Program-made: the position numbers and the translations under genes
Assembly: GCF_024124665.1 (NCBI RefSeq)
Contig: NZ_JAMXSB010000001.1
Coordinates: 496,001 to 560,000 of the forward strand
From: Pleionea sp. CnH1-48
GTDB lineage: Bacteria > Pseudomonadota > Gammaproteobacteria > Enterobacterales > Kangiellaceae
DNA: 64,000 bases
Reading direction: 5' to 3'
Shown here: positions 24,247 through 33,957 of the stretch, piece by piece
Numbering within the stretch: position 1 is the stretch's first letter
Layout: every line of letters starts with the position of its first letter
The notes under the pieces: model-generated
The model's input: only the letters and a program-made list of their open reading frames with translations
Databases searched by the model: none
Told to the model about the DNA's origin: nothing

Positions 24247-25140
24247 TCAGCCAATAGAATGCTGGATCAGATGTTGCCGAATCCAGCGATAAGATGCAGA
24301 TTTATGTTGTCGTTCATGCCAATAAAGATACAGCTCAAACCGCGGGATCTCAATGGGCAACTCTAATATTGTGATGGCCGCCGTCTTTTGCAGGTACTCA
24401 GCAAAAGTCCGTGGCATTGTAAAGATTAATGAAGATCCCGATAGAAAGGCCGGCATTTGAGCAAAGGTCGGCACATACAAACGTATTTGCCGCGACTTAC
24501 CCATATTAGCCAAAACACGATCTACCGTGGTTTGCATTTGCTCAGCAAAATTAAGTAGTCCATGAGGATAACTAAGAAAGCTCTCTAAATCGAAGGTCGA
24601 CTGAGTTAAGCCAGATGAAGGATCGACCACAGCAACAAAGTCTTCACTTAATATTTGTTTTCGATGCAATCCCGCCCGCTCATCATCAATACAAATAGCA
24701 AAATCGACTTCACCACTCACCAAAGTGTCTAATACCTGCAATGTGCTGGCTTGAATGGAAAAGGTAATCCCCGGCGCCTGCTTTTGAATCACCTTAATCC
24801 CCTCTGTCATGAGTGTGACATCCATATCCGTTCCCGCAATGGTAACCCGCTGCTCATAGGTCTCGGGCTCAAAAACATCAGGCTGCCATAGCTGTCTGGC
24901 TTCAAATAAAACCTGATTTAACTGCGGCAACATATCCATGGCTTTAGGTGTAAGTTCATAGTGCCCCCCCACTCTAACCAGCAAGGCATCTTCAAACTGC
25001 TCTCGCAATCTGGCCAACACACGACTCATGGCAGATTGAGTCATGTTAAGGCGGGTTGCAGCACGACTTACATGCTTTTCTTCGAGTAGCACTTTGAGTG
25101 CGGGCAGTAGGTTTAGGTCTTTGTGAGAAGAATTCATCAT
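24247..25140 (-). CDS. LysR-family transcriptional regulator
   Basis: 297 residues. A LysR winged HTH opens the protein (LNLLPALKVLLEEKHVSRAA, then MTQSAMSRVLARLRE) and a periplasmic-binding-protein-like effector domain follows (about 90-290). It is divergent from the Bcr/CflA-type efflux gene at 25268, the usual layout of a LysR regulator and its target. The intergenic region holds a 14-bp palindrome and A+T-rich stretches. The ligand is unknown. Confidence 0.9.
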   Translation of the reverse strand: MMNSSHKDLNLLPALKVLLEEKHVSRAATRLNMTQSAMSRVLARLREQFEDALLVRVGGHYELTPKAMDMLPQLNQVLFEARQLWQPDVFEPETYEQRVTIAGTDMDVTLMTEGIKVIQKQAPGITFSIQASTLQVLDTLVSGEVDFAICIDDERAGLHRKQILSEDFVAVVDPSSGLTQSTFDLESFLSYPHGLLNFAEQMQTTVDRVLANMGKSRQIRLYVPTFAQMPAFLSGSSLIFTMPRTFAEYLQKTAAITILELPIEIPRFELYLYWHERQHKSASYRWIRQHLIQHSIG

Positions 25141-25220
25141 AAGCTCTCAGATGACTATGAATTTTTAGAATAATAAATATTCACACTATTCATTATACAC
25201 ATACCTAAACTTAAATTACA

Positions 25221-25234
25221 CTAAGGATCCTTAG
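25221..25234. promoter_or_regulatory. 14-bp palindrome in the divergent LysR/efflux promoter
   Basis: CTAAGGATCCTTAG is a perfect inverted repeat between the two divergent genes, 34 bases before the efflux start. It could be a regulator site. It lacks the T-N11-A form of classical LysR boxes, so its owner is uncertain. Confidence 0.35.
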
Positions 25235-25267
25235 CCTAATCTTTTACTTTTTGTGAGGAATAACGAC

Positions 25268-26470
25268 GTGAGTCGGTCGTCCACAACCATTCCATTAGCA
25301 TTGTTACTGCCTATTCTCGCTGCCATGGTAGCGCTGATCCCTTTGTCTATTGACTTGTATTTACCTGCCTTTCCACAAATAGCGGAGCAGCTGAATACGT
25401 CAATTACCGACGTGCAAGCAACACTGAGTATCTATTTGATGGGCTATGCAGGTGGAATGTTATTATTTGGCCCACTGACGGATATTTTAGGGCGGCGAAA
25501 ATTGGCTCTGGGCGGCCTCTTTTGCTTCACCGTGTTCAGCGCCTTACTCGCCCAATCGACCAACATCAACGAATTTACTTTATTACGCTTCGCACAGGCA
25601 TTTACTGGTACCGCAGCAACGATTACCGTTATGGGAACCATTAAAGATGCATTCGGAAAAGAAACCTCCAAAGGCATCTCTTATGTCAGCATGATTATGA
25701 TGGTGGCTCCGATGTTGGCTCCCGCCTTAGGAAGCTTCTTGCTGACTCTCTCTTCGTGGCCCATTATTTTTTATAGCCTGACTGGCTACGGCATCGTTAT
25801 TCTGATTCTTGCGTGGTGTTTTTTACCCGAGTCAACTCAACCGAATAGCCAACCAGACGTCAAGCAACTATGGCAAGGCTACTTTGAGATTTTACGTAAT
25901 CGCGCCATCCGAAAAGAGCTATTAACTGTCGCTTTAACCGCTGTAATTTTCTTTGGTTACATCACCAGTGTTTCATTTATCTACTTAAAGTTTTTTGGTG
26001 TGGATCAAAGCACCTTTAGTATTTTATTTGCTGCGAATGTTGGCTGCCTGATGCTGGCAAACTTCTTTAACACACGTCAGGTAAGTCGCTTTGGCGCCGT
26101 CAAGATGGTAAAGATAGGCATTACCGTCGCCAGTATTGCCACACTCTTGTTAGTAATGAGTGTTGTGGTTTTAACAAGCTTTTATTGGTTTGTCGCAGCG
26201 TTAGGTTTGTTAATCGGCAGTCTTGGTCTAATTAATGTTAATAGTGATGCTCTGGTTCTAATGAGTACCGACAAAGCCGCCGGAGCAGCAACTTCCACGA
26301 TAGGCATTTTACGCTTCGGTATGGGAGCTTTAGCAGGCCCATTACTCTCAGTTAGCTTTGATGGAACACTCATCCCTTTTACCGTCTTGATTACAGGCTG
26401 TATTATTCTTGTATTGTTGATCCACGGACTCTACCCTGGCTCTAAAAATGTTCTGACTAAAGAAGGATAA
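25268..26470 (+). CDS. MFS multidrug efflux transporter, Bcr/CflA type
   Basis: 400 residues with 12 predicted membrane spans. The DHA1 motifs are visible: SIDLYLPAFPQIAEQL (span 1 region, Bcr-type), GPLTDILGRRKLALGGL (loop 2-3 motif) and LRFAQAFTGTAATI with MMVAPMLAPALGS (span 4-5 region). It should export drugs or other small molecules in exchange for protons. GTG 25268 is chosen because AGGA lies eight bases upstream; the GTG at 25253 lacks one. Transcribed divergently from its probable LysR regulator. Confidence 0.87.
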   Translation: MSRSSTTIPLALLLPILAAMVALIPLSIDLYLPAFPQIAEQLNTSITDVQATLSIYLMGYAGGMLLFGPLTDILGRRKLALGGLFCFTVFSALLAQSTNINEFTLLRFAQAFTGTAATITVMGTIKDAFGKETSKGISYVSMIMMVAPMLAPALGSFLLTLSSWPIIFYSLTGYGIVILILAWCFLPESTQPNSQPDVKQLWQGYFEILRNRAIRKELLTVALTAVIFFGYITSVSFIYLKFFGVDQSTFSILFAANVGCLMLANFFNTRQVSRFGAVKMVKIGITVASIATLLLVMSVVVLTSFYWFVAALGLLIGSLGLINVNSDALVLMSTDKAAGAATSTIGILRFGMGALAGPLLSVSFDGTLIPFTVLITGCIILVLLIHGLYPGSKNVLTKEG

Positions 26471-26886
26471 CGGGTTAAATCAAGCAGGCACACCCAGCAG
26501 CATCTATCCCTGCTGGGTCACAACTCTCAATAGAGGCTCATCCACTTCATACTAAAGATGGCGAGCTAAAGTATTCGCCATCCTTGGCACACGATTACTT
26601 CAGCTTATCAATCATTAGGGCCTGTTGGTCTTTCATCAACCTTGATAATCTCCCTCAGTATCCAGCAGACTCTTTTATATTGTGCTCCATCTACAGAAAA
26701 TCTCTCACTTCAAATCGACTTATTAAATACACGACTTTTGGGACAGTCTCGCCTTCATTGATTATTTCTTTTGAATTTGATGAATCTAAATAAAAAGCAA
26801 GGTGGCATATTAGACACAACGGGGACTACTCAGGCTTTCGCCAACGTGATACCCTCGGCCCAATAAAAACAACAGAGATAAAAATT
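26471..26886. other. Intergenic region with two hairpins after the efflux gene
   Basis: Two strong stems are seen. ACCCAGCA at 26492-26499 pairs with TGCTGGGT at 26511-26518, and GATGGCGA at 26557-26564 pairs with TCGCCATC at 26575-26582. Neither is followed by a run of T. They probably mark transcript ends. A 69-codon ORF (26584-26793) here has a TTG start and no ribosome binding site and is not accepted. Confidence 0.4.
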
Positions 26887-27342
26887 ATGACTTTAGCTCA
26901 ATTATTGCTCGCCCTCCCCCTTTTTGTCATGGTGTTCCTGACATTTGTTGTTCTCATTACACTGGCTAGAAAACGTTTTAAAGCCGCTCAAGCAGGAACA
27001 TTAGATACCACTTTCTATTCTGTTTATCGTGGAGATGCAGAGCCAGATGATATCCGTCAGGTATCAAGAAACCTAACAAACCTATTTGAAACTCCCGTGC
27101 TATTTTATGCTGGTGTCATATTGGCTCTGACATTGAATGTTCAATCCTTTCTTTTAGTCGCCTTTGCCTGGCTTTATGTGGTGCTGCGTTGTTTTCACAG
27201 CTATATTCACTGCACAAACAATCATGTTAAAAAGCGTTTAAAAATATTTGTCCGAAGCGTATTTGCACTGATGTTTTTCTGGGGGATCTTGTTGGTTCAG
27301 CTATTGCTGCAATTTTTTAACAGCGCAGCATTGATCAACTAA
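26887..27342 (+). CDS. MAPEG family membrane protein
   Basis: 151 residues, four membrane spans. The MAPEG signatures are RNLTNLFETPVLFYA (residue 61 on) and LRCFHSYIHCTNNHVKKR (residue 100 on). The family includes glutathione transferases and leukotriene-C4-synthase-like enzymes; bacterial members of this subgroup are mostly uncharacterised. AGAG lies upstream of the ATG. A bidirectional terminator follows. Confidence 0.83.
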   Translation: MTLAQLLLALPLFVMVFLTFVVLITLARKRFKAAQAGTLDTTFYSVYRGDAEPDDIRQVSRNLTNLFETPVLFYAGVILALTLNVQSFLLVAFAWLYVVLRCFHSYIHCTNNHVKKRLKIFVRSVFALMFFWGILLVQLLLQFFNSAALIN

Positions 27343-27351
27343 CAGATAACT

Positions 27352-27385
27352 AGTGATAACCTTTTAATCATAAAAGGTTATCACT
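27352..27385. terminator. Bidirectional terminator after MAPEG gene
   Basis: A perfect 15-pair stem (27352-27366 with 27371-27385, loop ATCA) lies between the MAPEG stop and the end of the opposite amidase gene. The arms themselves contain CTTTTA and TAAAAG, giving A/T tracts both ways. Confidence 0.75.
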
Positions 27386-27394
27386 TTCTCCTAA

Positions 27395-28341
27395 CTATAT
27401 ACTGATTTTTCGAACCTCCAAAAAGTCCGTTGCTGGCTGAAAAACCATTTGCTGTTCGGTGATCTGCATAATGACCTTTTCATCAGATAAATACCGGAAA
27501 CATTGCTCAGCCGTCATAGGTATTTCTCGCTCAAGTAATGATGTTATCCTGCGGTAGCGCCAACAAGAAGTCGATGCAATTACATTAGTTTCATCCACCT
27601 CACTTTTTGCTTTCATGATCCGATAATCATTAGTTACTGCTAGCCGTCCATTAACACCCGGTCGCAAAGCATATTTTTTGGGCGTTCTTTCAATAACAAG
27701 CATCTGCTCATTGTTAACACCACACACCAATAACAAACAGTCACATGGAATATCCGTTTGCGACAACCACTCAATGGCTTGTTCATAGTCTCGAGCATAC
27801 TGCAATACATGGCGAATCAACAAAGCAACGGGCAGCTTTCGTCACTGGCGACAGCATTCAAAGTAATACTGAATCGTCCATAAGCAATACCTGACAAGGC
27901 ACCAATAGCTCCAGGCCAGCCAACAATAGAAAAATCACCCGCAGGATTATTGATAAAGTTGAGTTGTCGTGTAGTACGCGACAAACGCCTCTGATTAGAA
28001 AACCAGTCAAGGTTGCGGCCATGAATAGGCCCTGATGGCGTTGCCGCAACAAAGGCAGTACACCCCAAAACCAACTTCACCAGATCGTAATAAAGATTGG
28101 CCACCACCAACTCAACCAAAGGGCGCTGAGCAATATCAGCCAAAGCCTCGATCTCAGTCCGGTATTCTTGCGGAACATTTTGAATGTACTCCGCCTGAAT
28201 TAAATCCAGCAGAGAATCGTCAACAGACAAATCCTGCAAGTAATCATCCAGCAGCGTATTTAAGTCAGCTTTATCCTGTGGTGTCAGATTCCATCTCATA
28301 TCAGGTTGAGTGCTTAAGTCGATAGTCATCGTAGAAATCAT
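27395..28341 (-). pseudogene. Frameshifted C45/choloylglycine-like N-terminal-nucleophile amidase (acid ceramidase/NAAA-like)
   Basis: Two adjacent frames together give one protein of the Ntn-hydrolase group. The first part (from ATG 28341 with AGGA upstream) contains the nucleophile region LGCTAFVAATPSGPIHGRNLDW, with cysteine after autocleavage, and GWPGAIGALSGI, then runs out of frame at SDESCPLLC and stop 27817. The second part (frame of LLIRHVLQYARDYEQAIEWL) carries the rest, including CGVNNEQMLVIERTP and RLAVTNDY. Adding one base near 27836 restores the reading SCPVALLIRH. The loss of a single base, or a sequencing error, is therefore likely. Members hydrolyse fatty-acid amides or similar bonds. 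There is no signal peptide. Confidence 0.72.
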
Positions 28342-28585
28342 AATAGTAAATTCCTTATATATAGTGCTCGGCAAAGAAATCCTTTCTTTATGAGCGAAAA
28401 TGAAAATGCATTATAACGTGATATTAAATCTTGTCGAACTTTCGTTGATTACCCTTTATGGATACCTTTTTGAGTCAATAAGCCTGATTTCGCTTCTGTT
28501 CATCCTATTCCTCCATGCCTAACTTGAACATCCCTCTATTCCTTCATAAGCTTGATATCGATCTCATCATCAAGAGGCTCTCCCC

Positions 28586-29521
28586 ATGAAGGATAATCAT
28601 CATTTGCTTAATCGCCGCCAACTGTTAAACAAAGCAGCATTACTCGCGCTGGCAACAACGACTCCCCTTCATGCGCTATCACCAGAGACCCATGCAATTA
28701 TTACTCGCAGCATACCTTCGAGTGGTGAATCTCTGCCAGTCATAGGTATGGGTTCTTATCAAACTTTCGATGTGTATGATGACGATAAACAACTCCTTAA
28801 CCTCAAGAAAGTGCTCGCGGCTTTCTTTAAGTATCATGGCCGCCTGGTCGACTCTTCACCTATGTACGGCCAGTCAGAAAGTCGAATTGGCGAGTTGATG
28901 GCTACATTGCCAGGCCACAAGCCAATGTTTGCGGCAACAAAAGTATGGACCCATGGCAAGGACCAAGGCATCGCCCAAATGCAGCGATCTTTTAAACGCA
29001 TGGGAGTGAAACAAATGGATTTAATGCAGATCCACAATCTGAAAGATTGGAAAACGCATATCAAGACATTGCGAGAATGGAAAGAGCAGGGAAAAATTCG
29101 CTACCTGGGTATTACCACCTCGTTTCTTCCTCAATATGATGACTTTGAGGCTGTGATGCGAGCGGAACCTCTGGACTTCGTGCAGTTAAATTACAACATT
29201 CAAGTTCGCGAAGCTGAGAAACGCCTGTTACCACTAGCATTAGATAACAATATGGCGGTCATCATTAATAAGCCCTACGAAAAAGGACAACTGTTTCGTA
29301 AAGTGAAAGGACAGTCCCTACCCCAATGGGCAAAAGAGTTTGATTGTCACAGCTGGGGCCAGTTTTTCCTTAAATTTATCGTGTCGCACCCTGCGGTTAC
29401 TTGTGCTATTCCTGCAACATCAAAAGTCAAACACATGCTTGATAACATGGGAGCTTGCCGAGGCAAACTCCCCGATCAAAAAACACGGCAACGAATGCAA
29501 CAATGGTTTGCAAAACTCTAA
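28586..29521 (+). CDS. Aldo/keto reductase with Tat-like signal
   Basis: 311 residues. The N-terminus carries LNRRQLLNKAALLALATTTP, a twin-arginine-type signal that would export a folded, cofactor-loaded protein. The catalytic tetrad of the family is visible: Asp and Tyr in VDSSPMYGQSE, Lys in FAATKVW, and His in LMQIHN. The NADPH-binding end reads AIPATSKVKHMLDN. The tail overlaps the stop of the convergent dehydratase gene by four bases. The substrate is unknown. Export of NAD(P)-dependent reductases is unusual but known for this subgroup. Confidence 0.85.
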   Translation: MKDNHHLLNRRQLLNKAALLALATTTPLHALSPETHAIITRSIPSSGESLPVIGMGSYQTFDVYDDDKQLLNLKKVLAAFFKYHGRLVDSSPMYGQSESRIGELMATLPGHKPMFAATKVWTHGKDQGIAQMQRSFKRMGVKQMDLMQIHNLKDWKTHIKTLREWKEQGKIRYLGITTSFLPQYDDFEAVMRAEPLDFVQLNYNIQVREAEKRLLPLALDNNMAVIINKPYEKGQLFRKVKGQSLPQWAKEFDCHSWGQFFLKFIVSHPAVTCAIPATSKVKHMLDNMGACRGKLPDQKTRQRMQQWFAKL

Positions 29522-30627
29522 CTGGCCTTTTTATTTGCTAACCATGCCTTAATAACTTTAGTTTCTTTGTCGGCCTTAATGCCCGCCCGTAACTTCTGCT
29601 GGCGTTCGGCAGGTAATCCGGTGAACCATTTTTGTGTAGCCAACAAAGTATCTTTAAGCGGTGTTTCTGTTAGCCCGTTGGCGATGGCTTTAGCCGAACT
29701 CATGGTGCCTGCTCCGGCATAGTCTCCCACAGAAGGCATCCACACAGGCATTTCTGACCAGGGCTGAACTTCATGTTGCTGCAAAAAGTCATTGGGAACC
29801 CACACCAGCTGTGCCTTCGGATTTAACACCTTAACGCACGTATTCAACAACCCCCCCATCGTGTGATGCCGTGCCGCACTTTGTGCGTTATAAACTCCAA
29901 CGACTTTCTTCTCCAGGCAATACACAATCCAGCGTCCCAGATCACGCACATCAATAAACTGTATAAAACTATTCCCATCGCCGGGTGCCAGAATTTGTCC
30001 GCCACGGGCAACGCGCGCAGGCCAATAGGTAAAACGGTCAGTTTTATCACCCGGCCCTACAATCAATCCCGGACGTATATTAGTCACGTGACCCGGCATG
30101 GCTGCTTCTGCTGCTTGCTCACAAAGTGCTTTTAGTGGGCCGTAGCTTTGGCCAGTCACTTTCTCCGTGGTTTCATCTTCGATAGTACCGACAGGAGCAG
30201 ATTCGTCCATGCCGGGCTTATCCCATTGCTTGTAAACAGAAATGGTTGAAATTAACGCGTACTGGCCAACATTTCCTTTGATTGCTGCCATCACATTGTT
30301 AACAGCACGAGGATAGTATGCAGAAGTATCAATAACAGCATCCCAACGACGTCCTTTAAGTTGCTTAACGTCATCGGTCAGTCGATCACCCTTAATTTTC
30401 TCTAATTCAGGAAACAAATGCGGATTGGTTTTTCCGCGATTAAATAAGGTAACTTTATGACCTTGACTCATCGCATAGCGAACTGTGTGTGGCCCCAAAA
30501 AACCGGTACCACCTAAAAATAAAATATTTAAAGGCTTGGTCTTTGCCTTAGGCTTAGCAATCAATGGATAGGCCATACTCGCTGCCCCCGTTGCTGCCAT
30601 CATCTGAATCAACTGACGTCTTTGCAT
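29518..30627 (-). CDS. NAD-dependent epimerase/dehydratase with Tat-like signal
   Basis: 369 residues. The start MQRRQLIQMMAATGAAS is a twin-arginine-like signal. The Rossmann glycine motif LFLGGTGFLGPH (about residue 36 on) and the active-site-like SYGPLKALCE (Y-x3-K) mark the extended SDR family. The reaction is unknown. Its start overlaps the stop of the upstream transporter gene as TAATG, so translation is coupled. It is a second exported oxidoreductase next to the aldo/keto reductase, suggesting a joint periplasmic pathway. Confidence 0.82.
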   Translation of the reverse strand: MQRRQLIQMMAATGAASMAYPLIAKPKAKTKPLNILFLGGTGFLGPHTVRYAMSQGHKVTLFNRGKTNPHLFPELEKIKGDRLTDDVKQLKGRRWDAVIDTSAYYPRAVNNVMAAIKGNVGQYALISTISVYKQWDKPGMDESAPVGTIEDETTEKVTGQSYGPLKALCEQAAEAAMPGHVTNIRPGLIVGPGDKTDRFTYWPARVARGGQILAPGDGNSFIQFIDVRDLGRWIVYCLEKKVVGVYNAQSAARHHTMGGLLNTCVKVLNPKAQLVWVPNDFLQQHEVQPWSEMPVWMPSVGDYAGAGTMSSAKAIANGLTETPLKDTLLATQKWFTGLPAERQQKLRAGIKADKETKVIKAWLANKKAS

Positions 30628-31946
30628 TATGTTTCTCCTACCATCGGATGTTGAATATTGTTATTTTCTCGCGCTACCGACTGTTGCTTTTTACCTAAAA
30701 ACCAACCCAGACCGCCCCAAAAAATCGAGACAAAAAATATGACAACAGTCACCGCACCGATTCCCGAAGCAAACACCTGCAACAATTTGTAACCACTGGC
30801 ACCCAAAGCATCCCCTCCTCGATAAACGAAGGTATCGATAAAGCTTTTCGCTTTATACTTTTGTTGTGTTTCCAAAATGGTAAACAAGGTTTCTCGTGCG
30901 GGTTTAAACAAACCGTAATTGGTTGACCGTCGCAACACCTGGAAGGCCATCAAAACCGTTAATGAAGGCACAAGAGCTAAAGCAACAAAGCCAGATAAAA
31001 TAAGAACAGGCATAGCAACTAATATCACCGCTATGCCCACTCGTTTAATTAAGTGTCCTGAAACAAACAGCTGAAAAAACAAGGTTAATCCATTGACCCA
31101 CTGATCAATCGTAGCAAACACTTTTGTTCTTTCAGTACGATCACTGCTGAACTGAGAAACTATTTCTGCTTGTTCGAAATAGAGGAAAGTAGACGTCAAT
31201 GTATAACAAAATAAATAACCAGCGATAGCCAACAGATAAGGCGATGTACATGCATCTTTAATGCCTTCAAACCATGCCAGAACACTCGTTCTTGTTCTGT
31301 TACTTTGTATGACTTCTGGCTTTTTATCATCGCGAATATCAAATCGCTTATCGAGCATGACAACGACAAGCACAGCACACTCTAAAAAAATAATAGAAAT
31401 AATAATAAGCTGTGACTTATCAAAAACACCTATCAACTGTTGAGTAATTGTCGCGCCTAAAAGAGCTCCTAGTGTGCCTCCAATGGCAATCATAGGAAAT
31501 AGACGTTTGCTTTGCTCCAAACCAAAGCCATCGGCCATAAAACCCCAGAATAAAGACACGATAAACAGATTAAAAACGCTGATCCAAACGTAAAAGACCC
31601 GGCCAACTGTAATATCATAAGAAGCAGGGAGATAAGTTAAAGCAAAGAAAAACAACAGTAAGTTAGCGGCAAAAAAGTGATAAGCGAAAGGCAAAAAGAC
31701 ACGACGACGAAACCGGCTTACCAGCGCCCCTAAAAGTGGCGCAGCGATTAACATGACTAACAAAGTGACCATAAACAGCCACGGCAAGTTTTTTACGCCT
31801 GCCGCAACGCCCATCTCCTCTCTCACTGGACGCAAAATATAATAAGAGCATAGAACCAGAAAAAAATAGAGTGCCGACAACAGAACCAATTTTAGCTCTT
31901 TATCATCTAACTCAAATAGAGGTTTTAAGATATTGCGAGGCACCAT
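30627..31946 (-). CDS. ATP/ADP-carrier-like (NTT-type) MFS membrane transporter
   Basis: 439 residues with about 11-12 membrane spans. The opening FFLVLCSYYILRPVREEMG and DGFGLEQSKRLFPMIAIGGTLGALLG match bacterial relatives of nucleotide (ATP/ADP) exchangers. True parasite-type NTT proteins import ATP; this free-living paralogue is usually uncharacterised, so the substrate is not known. It is the first gene of an operon with the dehydratase. No export signal besides the membrane spans. Confidence 0.75.
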   Translation of the reverse strand: MVPRNILKPLFELDDKELKLVLLSALYFFLVLCSYYILRPVREEMGVAAGVKNLPWLFMVTLLVMLIAAPLLGALVSRFRRRVFLPFAYHFFAANLLLFFFALTYLPASYDITVGRVFYVWISVFNLFIVSLFWGFMADGFGLEQSKRLFPMIAIGGTLGALLGATITQQLIGVFDKSQLIIISIIFLECAVLVVVMLDKRFDIRDDKKPEVIQSNRTRTSVLAWFEGIKDACTSPYLLAIAGYLFCYTLTSTFLYFEQAEIVSQFSSDRTERTKVFATIDQWVNGLTLFFQLFVSGHLIKRVGIAVILVAMPVLILSGFVALALVPSLTVLMAFQVLRRSTNYGLFKPARETLFTILETQQKYKAKSFIDTFVYRGGDALGASGYKLLQVFASGIGAVTVVIFFVSIFWGGLGWFLGKKQQSVARENNNIQHPMVGET

Positions 31947-32341
31947 TATTATTCTATATCAGGCTAGGTTTATTTCTTTAACCATAAACCTCCTGAATAC
32001 AAAGTGTAAACTGATGAATGTAAAAGAATGTTTCTTTTATGCTCAATGCCATCGAGCAATGTATCGGATGATTAAGAATAGCAATCAATTAGTAATGATG
32101 CTGGTTTCGACTCATTGAATCCTTCAACTCATCTTAGTTTTCTATCGCACCGAGTTTGGCAATAGATAAGTCACTTTGAGAAACCATTTCGAACTTCAGA
32201 TAATCTCTTGTCGATATGATATAAAATATGATTAACTCAACTCATCCATGAGCAATAAGAATATGTTACAAACCAGTGTGTTAACACAATCACTTCTTGT
32301 TACAACGACGACTACCGGAAGTAACTAGATGGAAGAAGCCC
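31947..32341. other. Intergenic region without recognised gene
   Basis: Both flanking genes are on the minus strand. A 12-bp palindrome TGTGTTAACACA lies at 32277-32288 near the rdgC end. The 61-codon ORF at 31933-32118 overlaps the start of the transporter gene and is rejected. Nothing else is supported. Confidence 0.4.
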
Positions 32342-33256
32342 TTAGGCTTCAACAGTATCACCCACCTGAAACTCAGCCAGTAATGCTTCAACAAACCCAG
32401 CCAAGGTTCGCGTCATTAAGACAAAATCGGCATCCCAGCGAGCCATCTTATCTTCTGAATCAATGTCTTCATTTTCCTTAACGAGCTCATCATCAAACTT
32501 AACACTCTTGATCTGCAAATCATGCTGGATAACGGCTTTCAATTCGTCTTGATACTGAATGCCTAACTTGTTAACCCAGTAACCATCATCCAACAAATCA
32601 CCAATGACCAAATTCTCAGCCTCGTTGTCACGAAAACGGGCGACTCGCTCATCAGCAGGATCTTTTAATTCATACTCGCCAGTTAAACTCCAACCTTCGG
32701 GCAGTTCGTCTTTCAACCAGAGGTTCATGATGGTCGCAGGATTTTCATCGCCAGCGATTTTGGCGGCACCTAGCTGCCCCACCGACTCAATCAATAAGCT
32801 GATAAAAGTATCGGCCAAAGAATTACTGCCAGCATTAACAATCAAAAAACCGTTTTTAGTATCGATATAGGCGAAACAGTGAGTTGCACGGGTAAAAGCT
32901 TTGGGCAACATTAAGGCCAAAATGTCTTCTTTTAACTGCTGCTTTTCTTTTTTGAATACCTGTCTGCCCTGTTGTTCTTCGACTTCAGCAACGCGTTCTT
33001 CCAGCGCTTCATTAACAGCACTGGCAGGAATCACTTTTTCTTCTTTGCGCATGCAGAGCAGCAAACAACCATGAGCTTCATAAGTCAATTCATCAAAATG
33101 ACGATGCAGGGGCGAAATCCAGCCAATGCTTTCTTTGGCCTGACGGGCACAAGATTGAAATCGATGGTTCGCGAGCTTTTCTTCTAACGCTTCCTGTGAC
33201 AATGAGAACCCGTCAACAAAACGGTAAATGTGTAAGTTACGAAACCACAACGACAT
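32342..33256 (-). CDS. rdgC: Recombination-associated protein RdgC
   Basis: 304 residues, same length as E. coli RdgC. The family start MSLWFRNLHIYRF, the central block LPKAFTRATHCFAYID and the C-terminal WDADFVLMTRTLAGFVEAL are diagnostic. RdgC forms a ring on DNA and inhibits RecA. A small hairpin (32335-32350) overlaps the stop codon but has no T run. Monocistronic as far as can be seen. Confidence 0.95.
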   Translation of the reverse strand: MSLWFRNLHIYRFVDGFSLSQEALEEKLANHRFQSCARQAKESIGWISPLHRHFDELTYEAHGCLLLCMRKEEKVIPASAVNEALEERVAEVEEQQGRQVFKKEKQQLKEDILALMLPKAFTRATHCFAYIDTKNGFLIVNAGSNSLADTFISLLIESVGQLGAAKIAGDENPATIMNLWLKDELPEGWSLTGEYELKDPADERVARFRDNEAENLVIGDLLDDGYWVNKLGIQYQDELKAVIQHDLQIKSVKFDDELVKENEDIDSEDKMARWDADFVLMTRTLAGFVEALLAEFQVGDTVEA

Positions 33257-33375
33257 AGCCTTTTAACCTTGCTTTTGACTTAAAAAAGGCCGCGTATTAT
33301 GCGAGATTTGCACTCCGATTGCTATCATTATTTCTGTGTCATCCGTTGGATTCTGACGACTTTTTAGAGCAATAA

Positions 33376-33882
33376 TTATACAGCTGGCTCACAAACTTGA
33401 GGCACATCAACAAGTTGATAATCATGTCCTGTCAATTGCAAGAACTTAAGAACATCCTCTTTACCTAACACCACCGTTGCCGTGTTAACCAGTGGGTGAC
33501 ACTGATAAGCATCCGCTTGCCAAATATCACGATCAATCCAAAACTCAACCGCTGACTCCTGATCGTTAAACAAAGCTAACAAAGAGACGCAGCCAGGCTG
33601 AATGCCTAAATACTTATGCAGACGTTCTGCTGACGCAAATCCAATGCGAGAGATACTCAGTTGCCTAGACAAAGCTTTTAAATCGACTTTTTTCTCAGGC
33701 GAGGTGATCAACAAAAAATGACGACGGCCATAGTTATCACGCAAGAACAAGTTTTTTAACCGCGCACCACTGCGTTCGAGATTTAGCTTGTCAGCATCCT
33801 GGCAGGTTGCCAGCGGCGGATGTTCATAGTACTCGAACGGTAACTCATGATGTCGTAAAAAACTCAATAGGGTATCTTGCAT
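33376..33882 (-). CDS. Prolyl-tRNA editing protein (ProX/YbaK-like)
   Basis: 168 residues. Recognised by the YbaK/ProXp fold: PFEYYEHPPLATCQDA, SGARLKNLFLRDN-x-GRRHFLLI, a K-V-D-L-K strand and GIQPGCVSLLALFND. These enzymes deacylate mischarged Ala- or Cys-tRNA-Pro. ATG 33882 is chosen because it gives the normal family length and start; an in-frame TTG at 33957, immediately after the previous stop, would add 25 residues without homology support. It lies 75 bases after the 1090-residue gene on the same strand, so co-transcription is possible. Confidence 0.83.
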   Translation of the reverse strand: MQDTLLSFLRHHELPFEYYEHPPLATCQDADKLNLERSGARLKNLFLRDNYGRRHFLLITSPEKKVDLKALSRQLSISRIGFASAERLHKYLGIQPGCVSLLALFNDQESAVEFWIDRDIWQADAYQCHPLVNTATVVLGKEDVLKFLQLTGHDYQLVDVPQVCEPAV

Positions 33883-33957
33883 TTTTGCTTTAAACTCGCA
33901 GACAGTTTTATTTTTAAGCATACCGTTTTTTAACAGTGAAAAATAGAGCTTGCGCAA

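Noticed and set aside
26584-26793. 69-codon ORF
   Set aside because: TTG start, no ribosome binding site and no recognisable protein pattern; lies in a gap with terminator-like hairpins.
31933-32118. 61-codon ORF
   Set aside because: It starts inside the oppositely oriented transporter gene and has no ribosome binding site.
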